DNA of 64,000 nucleotides from Pseudoxanthomonas sp. PXM02. GTDB taxonomy: Bacteria; Pseudomonadota; Gammaproteobacteria; Xanthomonadales; Xanthomonadaceae. The DNA lies in contig NZ_JACVAK010000001.1 of assembly GCF_014851805.1 (NCBI RefSeq), positions 1,612,001 to 1,676,000 of the forward strand, given 5' to 3'. A program made the position numbers and the translations under genes. Below, piece by piece: positions 9,427-17,942 of the stretch (its first letter is position 1; each line of letters begins with the position of its first letter). The notes under the pieces were generated by a model. The model was given only the letters and a program-made list of their open reading frames with translations, was not told where the DNA came from and searched no databases.

Positions 9427-9445
9427 AATGTGAGAAATTCACATT
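9427..9445 (-). promoter_or_regulatory. Inverted repeat before the GGDEF-EAL gene
   Basis: AATGTGA (9427-9433) and TCACATT (9439-9445) are exact inverted repeats separated by 5 nt, 31-49 bp upstream of the start codon. The arms equal those of a CRP/Clp site, but the spacer is 5 rather than the canonical 6, so the binding protein is uncertain. The AT-rich site stands out in GC-rich surroundings. Confidence 0.35.
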
Positions 9446-9512
9446 AATCAATGACTTGCAGCCGGGATATTAGCGGGTAGCGCGCACCTCACCGCAACCT
9501 GCGGGCGTCACG

Positions 9513-10586
9513 TCACGCGGCGCGCGACACCACGTGATCCCGGCGGTGTCGCACGGCAGCCGCCAATCGTTCGAGCACTGCCACCGACGCCTCCCATCCA
9601 AGACATCCGTCGGTGATGCTCTGTCCGTACGTCAGCGGCTGGCCATCGACCAGATCCTGTCGTCCGCCCACCAGGTGGCTTTCCACCATCACGCCGACGA
9701 TGCGCGATTCGCCCGTTTCCATCTGGCGCGCGATGTCGTCGATGACGGCGGGCTGGTTGTCGGGATTCTTGCCGCTGTTGGCGTGGCTGGCGTCGACCAT
9801 CAGGCGCGCCGGCAGCCCCGACTTCGCCAGCACCTGGCTGGCGGCGTCGATGCTGGCCGCATCGTAGTTCGGCGCCTTGCCGCCGCGCAGGATCACATGG
9901 CAATCGGGATTGCCCGCGGTGGCCGCGATCGCCGAGCGGCCTTCCTTCGTCACCGCCAGGAAATGATGCGGATGCGAAGCGGCGCCCACCGCATCGACCG
10001 CGATCTTGACGTTGCCGTCGGTGCCGTTCTTGAAGCCGACCGGGCACGACAAGCCGCTGGCCATCTCGCGATGCACCTGGCTCTCGGTGGTGCGCGCGCC
10101 GATCGCACCCCAAGCCACCAGATCGCTGATGTACTGCGGCGAGATGGTGTCGAGGTACTCGCAGCCCGCCGGCAGACCCAGCGCGTTGATGTCGCGCAGC
10201 AGGCCGCGCGCCAGCCGCAATCCGCGGTTGATGTCGAAGCTGCCGTCCAGGGCCGGATCGTTGATCAGGCCCTTCCAGCCCACCGTCGTGCGCGGCTTCT
10301 CGAAGTACACCCGCATCACGATCTCCAGTTCGCCGGCCAGCGCATCGCGCAGCGGCTTCAGCCGACGTGCGTAGTCCATCGCCGATGCGGGATCGTGGAT
10401 CGAGCAGGGACCGATCACCACGATCAGCCGGTCATCGCGTCCGTGCAGGATGTCGTGCAGCGCGCCGCGTGCGTCGGACACGGTCTGCGACACGGCATCG
10501 TCGCAGGGCAGTTCCGCCGTGACGGCGGCAGGCGTGACCAGCTCATCGAGTTTGCGGATGCGCAGGTCGTCGGTATGGGGGGCCAT
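9513..10586 (-). CDS. aroG: 3-deoxy-7-phosphoheptulonate synthase, class I
   Basis: Condenses phosphoenolpyruvate with erythrose 4-phosphate in the first committed step of aromatic amino acid synthesis. The 357-residue length and motifs fit the AroF/G/H family: GPCSIHDPASAMDYARRL, MRVYFEKPRTTVGWKGL, the SHPHHFL loop and DASHANSGKNP. The gene symbol denotes the family; which feedback type (Phe, Tyr or Trp) it is cannot be told with confidence. The ATG at 10586 has a ribosome site (GGAG, 6 nt spacing). Immediately upstream lie a terminator hairpin and a short ORF rich in aromatic codons, which together suggest transcription attenuation by aromatic amino acid supply. Confidence 0.95.
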   Translation of the reverse strand: MAPHTDDLRIRKLDELVTPAAVTAELPCDDAVSQTVSDARGALHDILHGRDDRLIVVIGPCSIHDPASAMDYARRLKPLRDALAGELEIVMRVYFEKPRTTVGWKGLINDPALDGSFDINRGLRLARGLLRDINALGLPAGCEYLDTISPQYISDLVAWGAIGARTTESQVHREMASGLSCPVGFKNGTDGNVKIAVDAVGAASHPHHFLAVTKEGRSAIAATAGNPDCHVILRGGKAPNYDAASIDAASQVLAKSGLPARLMVDASHANSGKNPDNQPAVIDDIARQMETGESRIVGVMVESHLVGGRQDLVDGQPLTYGQSITDGCLGWEASVAVLERLAAAVRHRRDHVVSRAA

Positions 10587-10604
10587 GGGGTTCTCCGGGT
10601 CAAC

Positions 10605-10633
10605 AAAAAAGCCGCCAGGTTCGCTGGCGGCTT
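10605..10633 (-). terminator. Attenuator-type terminator in the aroG leader
   Basis: Perfect 10-bp stem (AAGCCGCCAG / CTGGCGGCTT on the minus strand) with a 5-nt loop, followed by six T. It begins 25 nt after the stop of the aromatic-rich leader ORF and ends just before the aroG ribosome site at 10593-10596. An efficient terminator there makes sense only as a regulated one. A partial antiterminator pairing (GGCGG in the leader with CCGCC of the first arm) can be drawn, but it is short. Confidence 0.8.
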
Positions 10634-10658
10634 CAAGGGGATTCTTCTTGGGTCTTAC

Positions 10659-10742
10659 CTAGAATGAATGCGTCCTCGCTTCCGCCGTTGGCATCGGAAA
10701 GCCTTCGTACCAAAACCAATAGCGGGCGCGGGAAATGTTCAC
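10659..10742 (-). CDS. Putative aromatic leader peptide of aroG
   Basis: Short ORF in the 5' leader of the DAHP synthase gene. From a GTG at 10742 it encodes 27 residues containing RYWFWYEGF, that is Tyr-Trp-Phe-Trp-Tyr in succession with two more Phe downstream, ending in TAG at 10659. Seven of 27 codons are aromatic, exactly the end products of the pathway. In trp- and phe-type attenuation, ribosome stalling at such codons lets an antiterminator form; the hairpin at 10605-10633 is placed as expected. The start codon is uncertain: the frame stays open upstream to 10904, and the GTG has no strong ribosome site. Assignment rests on composition and position. Confidence 0.65.
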   Translation of the reverse strand: MNISRARYWFWYEGFPMPTAEARTHSF

Positions 10743-10939
10743 GGCTGCATTGGGCCACGCCTGCCGGCGCTTGTCGAATGTTTCATCTGCAACGCTGGAG
10801 CGGCGCGCGAAACGGCTGTTCGGGCGTCTCCCCGTATCCCGGCGCGACCATTGGATAGCGTCAGCGAGGCCTGACACGTCCTCGACCGCCAGGCGGTGAC
10901 CCATCTGGCGGTGCTTGTGCGTTGGATCCAGTGCCGGTC

Positions 10940-11500
10940 ATGGCGACGGCACCCAGACCCCCCGATGGATTGCCGATGTCCCGAAACGATGCCGCGCCCC
11001 GCCCGCTGGATCCCCTGTTCGGCGAGGTCTACCAGGAACTCCGACGGCTGGCGCACCGGCAACGGCTGCCGCGTGATGGCGCGACGCTGGACACGACGGC
11101 GCTGGTACACGAGCTGTATCTGGAGATGAGCCACCAGCAGCCGCAGTTCGCGCACGTCCGCCAGTTCTACGCCTATGCGGCACGCGCGATGCGGCACATG
11201 CTGGTGGACCGCGCACGCCAGCGCGCGCGCATCAAGCATGGCGGCGACCTGCGCCGCACCGACCTACGCGACACGATGGCCGGACAGGTCACGGTCGATC
11301 CCCTGCACGCGCTGGAGCTCGACCAGGCCCTGCATCGCCTGGCGCAGGACGATCCCCGGGCCGCGGAGGTGGTGGAGCTCCATTACTTCGCCGGCCTGCC
11401 ACTGGAACGCATCGCAGAACTCTGCGACCTCAGCGTGCGCACCGTGTATCGCGACTGGCAGTACGCGCGCGCCTTCCTCGGCGCCCAGTTGGCGGCCTAG
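10940..11500 (+). CDS. ECF-type sigma factor (ECF43-like), kinase-linked
   Basis: Sigma factor of 186 residues from the ATG at 10940; TTG at 10922 and ATG at 10976 are also possible starts. Region 2 runs from FGEVYQELRRLAHRQ to QFYAYAARAMRHMLVDRARQRAR. Region 4 ends with a helix-turn-helix (GLPLERIAELCDLSVRTVYRDWQYARAFL). The pattern resembles the TIGR02999 family of ECF factors. In region 2.2 the acidic DAED-type motif before LVHELYL is replaced by DTTA (Thr52-Thr53 from this start). In studied ECF43 factors, phosphorylation of a Thr at this point by a neighbouring kinase switches the factor on. A transmembrane Ser/Thr kinase follows 69 bp downstream and no anti-sigma gene is present, which fits that model. 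Its target promoters are unknown. Confidence 0.85.
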   Translation: MATAPRPPDGLPMSRNDAAPRPLDPLFGEVYQELRRLAHRQRLPRDGATLDTTALVHELYLEMSHQQPQFAHVRQFYAYAARAMRHMLVDRARQRARIKHGGDLRRTDLRDTMAGQVTVDPLHALELDQALHRLAQDDPRAAEVVELHYFAGLPLERIAELCDLSVRTVYRDWQYARAFLGAQLAA

Positions 11501-11569
11501 GCACGCCGGCATGTCAGGGTTCGCCGCTGGAAAGCGCTGAAAGGCAGATCCCTTCCTGCGAGTCCCGCC

Positions 11570-14203
11570 ATGTCTTCCCTCCGTCACTGGTTCGATGCCG
11601 TCGTCGACCTGCCCAGTCCCGAGCAGCGCGACTGGATGGACCGGCACTGCGCCAATCCGGTGCAACGTCGGCAACTGGAGGCGTTGCTGGCAGCCCACCT
11701 GCGCACCGAACCCTCGGTACTCGACACCCCGGTCGCTGCGCTGGTGGACGCGCTGCAGGTGGAGGACACCTCGCCCGTACATGCATGGATCGGCCAGCGC
11801 GTCGGTGCGTTTCGGCTGATCGAACCACTGGGACAGGGCGGCATGGCCAACGTGTTCCTGGCCGAACGCGAGGATGTCGACTTCCAGCAGCGCGTCGCGG
11901 TCAAGCTGCTGCGCCGCGGCCTCCACTCCGATCTTCAGCAGCAGCTGTTCCGTCGCGAACGGCAAACGCTGGCGGCCCTCACGCATCCCGCCATCGCCCG
12001 ATTGATAGACGGGGGCGTGACGGAACAGGGCGTGCCCTATCTCGTGATGGACCATGTCGATGGCCTGCCGATCACGCGCCATGCCGCACAGCACGGACTC
12101 GACGTGGCCGCACGCCTGCGCCTGTTGTGCGAGGTGTGCCGCGCCGTCGACACCGCACACCGCCAACTGGTCGTGCATTGCGACCTCAAACCCTCCAACA
12201 TCCTGGTCGCGGCGGACGGAACGCCGCGGCTGCTCGATTTCGGCGTTGCGCGCTTGCTGGATGCGACCGGCGACGAACACGAGGGCGTCGCGTCGCCGGG
12301 GCTGACGCCCGGCTACGCCGCGCCCGAGCAGTATCTCGGCGCTCCGGTGAGCACGGCGACCGACGTGCATGCCCTCGGCATCCTGCTACAGGAGCTGCTG
12401 CTTGGCGAACATCCCGATGACGCGGATGTATCCGCGCGGGTGAAGGGCGACCTCGCCCACATCATCGCCAAGGCAACGGCTGCGCACCCTTCAGACCGCT
12501 ACGCGTCGGCGGGCGAGCTGGCGGACGAACTGGAGCGGTATCTGGACCACGAACCGATACGCGCGCGCGTCCGCACACCGCTGTATCGCGCCCGCCTGTT
12601 CGCACGTCGCCATCGGGGCGGTGTGGCCGTGGCGACGGTGCTGGTCGCTGCGGTGCTGACCAGCCTGTCCGTCGCCGTGTGGCAGGCACACACGGCCCGG
12701 CAGGCGGCCGCGCAGGCACGGGCACAAGCAAACCTCGCCCGCCATGAAGCGCAGCGCGCCAACGCCGTCCGTGATCTGCTGGTGCAACTGTTCGAGAACG
12801 AAGCGCCGAGCGGACCGCGTGCGGCACTGCCGGATACCGCGACGCTGCTGCAACGCGGCGCCGAGCGCGCACGCACGGACCTCGCCGGCACGCCCGCGCT
12901 GCAGGTGGAGATGCTGGTGGTGATCGCACGCATCTACAACGAGATGTCGCGCTACGACGATGCACGCCCGCTGTTGGACCACGCCGTCACCGTCGCGCGC
13001 CGCCTGCCACCCGATGATCAGGGCGCGCTCGGCATGGCGTTGAGCCAACAGGGGCAGCTGGCCTCGAGCGAGCAGGACTATTCCACGGCGATCACCTTGC
13101 TGGACGAAGCGCTGGCGGTACAGCAGCGCAACAATCCACAAGGGCTCGCCGCTGCGCTGACGCTCCATCGCCGCGCGATCGTGCACAGCGAGATGGACCA
13201 GCACCAGGCCGCCATCCGCGACCATCTGGCGGCCATCGCCCTGCAGCAGGCGCGCCTCACCCGGCAGGATCCGCGCCTGATCAAGAGCTATGGCGCGCTC
13301 GGCACCGCCTACACGCGCGCACATCAACCAGAGCCGGCGATCCGCTGGCAACGGCACGCCCTGGCGCTGACCCGCAGGATCTACGGCAACGCCCACCAGG
13401 AGACCTGTCGCCGGCTGAGCAACCTCGGCATCGCGTTGATGGCGGGCGGACATCTGGCGGAAGCCGAAACGGTACTGACCGAGTCCCTTGCAATCGCGCG
13501 GAAGATCTACGACAGGCCGCACGCCGACCTGGCGCCGCGCGTGCACAACCTGGGCAGTGCCTATCTCGCGCTCGGCCGCCTGGACGACGCCGAGCCGCTG
13601 CTGCGCGAAGCCATGGCCATCGAGCACGCGATCGGGCGCACGCGCGCACCCGGGATCGGCTTCTCGCTCGCGAAACTGTCGCGCATAGATGAGCTGCGGG
13701 GCGACCTGCACGGTGCGCGCAGACTCGCCGAGGAGGCCTTCGCCCACCTGGCAGCCGTGCTTCCCGCGCGGCACGAGCAGCGGCTCGATGCGGAGCTGCG
13801 CCAGATGCGACTGAGGCTGCTCTCCGGCGCCGCCACCGACCTGCGCCACGACGCGCTCGACCTGCAGCGGCGCGCAGATGCGCTCGGCGAAGTCCAGCTG
13901 AGCGCAACCGCGCTGTACGTCCGCGGGCTGGCGCATGCGCATCAGGGTGATGATGGGGATGCCATCCGCCTGATCGACCAGGCCGTGCATGTTGAAGCGC
14001 ATTACCGGTCGTTCCCCCACGACCGCCTGGCGTGGTACGCCACGCTGATGCAACTGCATGCCCGCAGTGGCGATACCGTCGCCGCTGCACGCGTGCAGCG
14101 CGAGGGCCTTGCGTATGCGGACCGCATGGCCATTCCCGCGACACATCCGGCACGCGACGCATTGCGTTCGGCCGAAACCATCACGACAGCCAACGCTCCC
14201 TGA
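11570..14203 (+). CDS. Transmembrane Ser/Thr protein kinase with TPR sensor region
   Basis: Hanks-type kinase of 877 residues. A short helical N-terminal region precedes a kinase domain at about 78-335 with glycine loop GQGGMANVFLAE (near 87), catalytic Lys in VAVKLL, catalytic loop HCDLKPSN (near 203) and DFG in LLDFGVARLL. The loop has Cys where RD kinases have Arg, so activation need not depend on activation-loop phosphorylation. One membrane segment lies at about 351-373 (VAVATVLVAAVLTSLSVAVW), followed by an extracytoplasmic part of about 500 residues rich in TPR-like helices (GALGTAYTRAHQPEPAIRWQ, NLGIALMAGGHLAEAE, NLGSAYLALGRLDDAE). Position directly after an ECF factor lacking its acidic motif makes that factor the likely substrate. 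Confidence 0.93.
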   Translation: MSSLRHWFDAVVDLPSPEQRDWMDRHCANPVQRRQLEALLAAHLRTEPSVLDTPVAALVDALQVEDTSPVHAWIGQRVGAFRLIEPLGQGGMANVFLAEREDVDFQQRVAVKLLRRGLHSDLQQQLFRRERQTLAALTHPAIARLIDGGVTEQGVPYLVMDHVDGLPITRHAAQHGLDVAARLRLLCEVCRAVDTAHRQLVVHCDLKPSNILVAADGTPRLLDFGVARLLDATGDEHEGVASPGLTPGYAAPEQYLGAPVSTATDVHALGILLQELLLGEHPDDADVSARVKGDLAHIIAKATAAHPSDRYASAGELADELERYLDHEPIRARVRTPLYRARLFARRHRGGVAVATVLVAAVLTSLSVAVWQAHTARQAAAQARAQANLARHEAQRANAVRDLLVQLFENEAPSGPRAALPDTATLLQRGAERARTDLAGTPALQVEMLVVIARIYNEMSRYDDARPLLDHAVTVARRLPPDDQGALGMALSQQGQLASSEQDYSTAITLLDEALAVQQRNNPQGLAAALTLHRRAIVHSEMDQHQAAIRDHLAAIALQQARLTRQDPRLIKSYGALGTAYTRAHQPEPAIRWQRHALALTRRIYGNAHQETCRRLSNLGIALMAGGHLAEAETVLTESLAIARKIYDRPHADLAPRVHNLGSAYLALGRLDDAEPLLREAMAIEHAIGRTRAPGIGFSLAKLSRIDELRGDLHGARRLAEEAFAHLAAVLPARHEQRLDAELRQMRLRLLSGAATDLRHDALDLQRRADALGEVQLSATALYVRGLAHAHQGDDGDAIRLIDQAVHVEAHYRSFPHDRLAWYATLMQLHARSGDTVAAARVQREGLAYADRMAIPATHPARDALRSAETITTANAP

Positions 14204-14293
14204 ACCAACGCAGCCGGAGCGCCGGCCGCATGTCAGTCGGCGGTACGCCAGCGCGCTCTTGTCCATGCACCCACACGCATAGACAGGACTCCC

Positions 14294-15280
14294 ATGCTGC
14301 TCACCCGCCACTCCTTGCCCCTCGCTGACGATCGTCCGGATACGGACGACATGCTGCCCGCTCCCGCATCGCCGACCGATCTGCCTGCTCCTCCCCCGGG
14401 CATCGCGGCGACACGCTGGAGCAACGCGCTGAACCGCGTAACCGGCCTGGTTGCGCCGCGGCATGCCGCCCGCAAGGCGCTCACGCGTTTCGACGCGGAA
14501 ACCGCCTTCGCAGGCCTGCCGGCCCTCGACGGCGGCGACGGCATGCAACAGGACGTCCTGTCGTTGCGCGGCCGGCGTATACGGCTGATGCGCTGGGGTG
14601 ATCCGCAGAATCAGCCCTACGTGCTGATACCGCCGCAGGACGCAGCCCATGCCGACGCCATGGCGCCATGGATCGACGTGCTGCGCGACGCCGGCTTCGC
14701 GGTCGTCGCGTTTGCGCGCGAGCACGCCCGGCAGGGCTCACGCACATCGACATGGTTGGACCTGGCCAACGACATGCTGGAAGTGGGACGTCGCTGTGGC
14801 GAAGCAGCGGCGGTCATCGGGCACTCGCTCGGCGCGATGTCGGTCGCCGTCGCGCTGCATCAGGGCCTGCGTGCGAAGCGCGCCATCCTGATCTCCGCGC
14901 AGGCGGACCCGCACGCCACGCTGGAGCGGTTCGTCAGCCGCACCGGCATCGGCTCGCGCGCAGGCGCGTGCGTGCGCGACCTGCTCGAAGCGCGGATGGG
15001 CCAGACGCTGGACGCCCTGCAAGTGCATCACCTTGCGCCAGCGATCGGCATCCCCGTGCTGGTCGTGCACGACCTGCTCGACGACGAGGTGCCATGGCAC
15101 GAGGGCGAGCGTTTCGCCCGGCACCTGTCCGCCGCGCGCCTGCTGACCACGCTCGACCTGGGTCACCACGGCGTCCTGGCGGATCCGTCGGTGCTTCACG
15201 ACTGCGTGCGCTTTCTCGCGGGCGCCACCGTCGGCGACAAGGTCGTGTCCTCGCAGAACCTGCCCTACGGGTTGGCCTGA
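14294..15280 (+). CDS. Alpha/beta hydrolase of unknown substrate
   Basis: Protein of 328 residues. After about 90 poorly conserved residues comes an alpha/beta hydrolase core with nucleophile elbow GHSLGAMS (Ser near 178), a probable acid in VVHDLLDDEVP (near 258) and a catalytic His in LGHHGVLADP (near 296), so the triad looks complete. No signal peptide or membrane segment is evident. It lies 90 bp after the Ser/Thr kinase gene on the same strand and may belong to the same unit; whether it is an effector of the sigma/kinase system is unknown. A bidirectional terminator follows. Confidence 0.8.
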   Translation: MLLTRHSLPLADDRPDTDDMLPAPASPTDLPAPPPGIAATRWSNALNRVTGLVAPRHAARKALTRFDAETAFAGLPALDGGDGMQQDVLSLRGRRIRLMRWGDPQNQPYVLIPPQDAAHADAMAPWIDVLRDAGFAVVAFAREHARQGSRTSTWLDLANDMLEVGRRCGEAAAVIGHSLGAMSVAVALHQGLRAKRAILISAQADPHATLERFVSRTGIGSRAGACVRDLLEARMGQTLDALQVHHLAPAIGIPVLVVHDLLDDEVPWHEGERFARHLSAARLLTTLDLGHHGVLADPSVLHDCVRFLAGATVGDKVVSSQNLPYGLA

Positions 15281-15300
15281 CGAACCTGCCCCTCCAAAAG

Positions 15301-15328
15301 AAAAGCCCCGCATCGCTGCGGGGCTTTT
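15301..15328. terminator. Bidirectional terminator between the hydrolase gene and groEL
   Basis: AAAAGCCCCGCA (15301-15312) and TGCGGGGCTTTT (15317-15328) form a 12-bp stem with a 4-nt loop, with T runs on both strands, in the gap between two convergent genes. Confidence 0.9.
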
Positions 15329-15356
15329 CGTGGAACGGTGGAGCCGGTAGCGGGAC

Positions 15357-17051
<1,695 letters not shown>

Positions 17052-17101
17052 TCAAGAGGATTGCGGTGACGTGGGCGGCGGCGCAGAGCCGCCGCGCGCG
17101 A

Positions 17102-17395
17102 TCAGCCGAGGATCGCGAGGACGTCGTCTTCCTTGATGATCTTGTACTCGATGCCGTCCTGCTTGTAGGCCGAACCGGAGTACTGACCGTAGATCACCTT
17201 GTCGCCGACCTTGACCTTCGGGGCGCGCACGCCACCGGTGGCTTCGACGAACTTGCCTTCGCCGACGGCGATGACTTCACCCTTGGTGGGCTTTTCCTTG
17301 GCAGCGTCGGGAATGATGATGCCGCCGAGGGAGGTTTCTTCGGCTTCGATCGGCTTGACCACCAGGCGGTCGTACAGCGGCTTGATGTTGCTCAT
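17102..17395 (-). CDS. groES: Co-chaperonin GroES
   Basis: Heptameric lid of GroEL, 97 residues ([20 protein letters not shown] at the start, [13 protein letters not shown] near the end). The mobile loop [20 protein letters not shown] that contacts GroEL is intact. The ATG at 17395 has AGAGGA at 6 nt. The frame is open for much longer upstream, but the homologous protein starts here. First gene of the groESL operon; a promoter overlapped by a CIRCE element lies 45-74 bp upstream. Confidence 0.99.
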   Translation of the reverse strand: MSNIKPLYDRLVVKPIEAEETSLGGIIIPDAAKEKPTKGEVIAVGEGKFVEATGGVRAPKVKVGDKVIYGQYSGSAYKQDGIEYKIIKEDDVLAILG

Positions 17396-17439
17396 GTCAA
17401 TCCTCTTAAGTGATTGATTGGACTGGGAAAGGGGCAGCG

Positions 17440-17469
17440 ATGTTAGCACTCGCCTCAAGGGACTGCCAA
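17440..17469 (-). promoter_or_regulatory. Sigma70-type promoter of groESL
   Basis: On the minus strand TTGGCA (17469-17464) and TAACAT (17445-17440) are spaced by 18 nt, with the predicted start site about 38 nt before the groES ATG. The promoter is almost wholly covered by the CIRCE element, so repressor binding would block it. No well-spaced sigma32 promoter was recognised. Confidence 0.55.
17443..17469 (-). promoter_or_regulatory. CIRCE element (HrcA operator), imperfect
   Basis: Plus strand TTAGCACTC, 9-nt spacer, GACTGCCAA; consensus is TTAGCACTC-N9-GAGTGCTAA. The left arm is perfect and the right arm matches 7 of 9. Spacing and position before groES are canonical for HrcA repression, which is known for groESL in xanthomonads. 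hrcA is not in this window. Confidence 0.88.
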
Positions 17470-17605
17470 CGCCGCGGGGACAAAAACCCGGCAATGCCGG
17501 GATGCGAGGGATATCGGGGGGCCACGGCGGGCTTTCAAGGGCCGGCGGGCAAACAATTTCGGCGTCGCCGGCCCGCGCGGACGGGTCTGCGATAATCGGT
17601 GGCCG

Positions 17606-17929
17606 ATGCCTGTCTTCCTGATCCTGTCCACCTGCCCCGATGCCGACACCGCCCAGCGACTGGCGCGGACGCTGGTGGACGAACGGCTGGCCGCCTGCGT
17701 GAACGTCCTGCCCGGCGTGGGGTCGACCTACCGCTGGCAAGGCCGCGTGGAGCAGGCCGACGAAGTCCAGCTGCTGGCCAAGACCAGCGCCGACCGCCGC
17801 GACGCCCTGATGGCGCGGCTGGCGGAACTCCATCCGTGCGAACTGCCGGAGATCCTGGCGGTCGAAACCGCCGCCGGCCTGCCCGCCTACCTGGACTGGG
17901 TCGCCACCGAAACCCGGCCGGACGCCTGA
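17606..17929 (+). CDS. cutA: Divalent cation tolerance protein CutA
   Basis: Trimeric cytosolic PII-like protein of 107 residues linked to copper and divalent cation tolerance; its biochemical role remains unsettled. Typical motifs are [39 protein letters not shown] (the CVN..P..S.Y.W signature) and [10 protein letters not shown]. It ends 13 bp before dsbD on the same strand, an arrangement common for cutA and dsbD. Confidence 0.95.
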   Translation: MPVFLILSTCPDADTAQRLARTLVDERLAACVNVLPGVGSTYRWQGRVEQADEVQLLAKTSADRRDALMARLAELHPCELPEILAVETAAGLPAYLDWVATETRPDA

Positions 17930-17942
17930 CCCGAGTGCCCTG

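Noticed and set aside
17446..17466. Sigma32 promoter for groESL
   Set aside because: A CTTGAG and a CCCC-containing element exist on the minus strand but are about 19 nt apart, longer than expected, while a sigma70-type promoter with CIRCE fits well.
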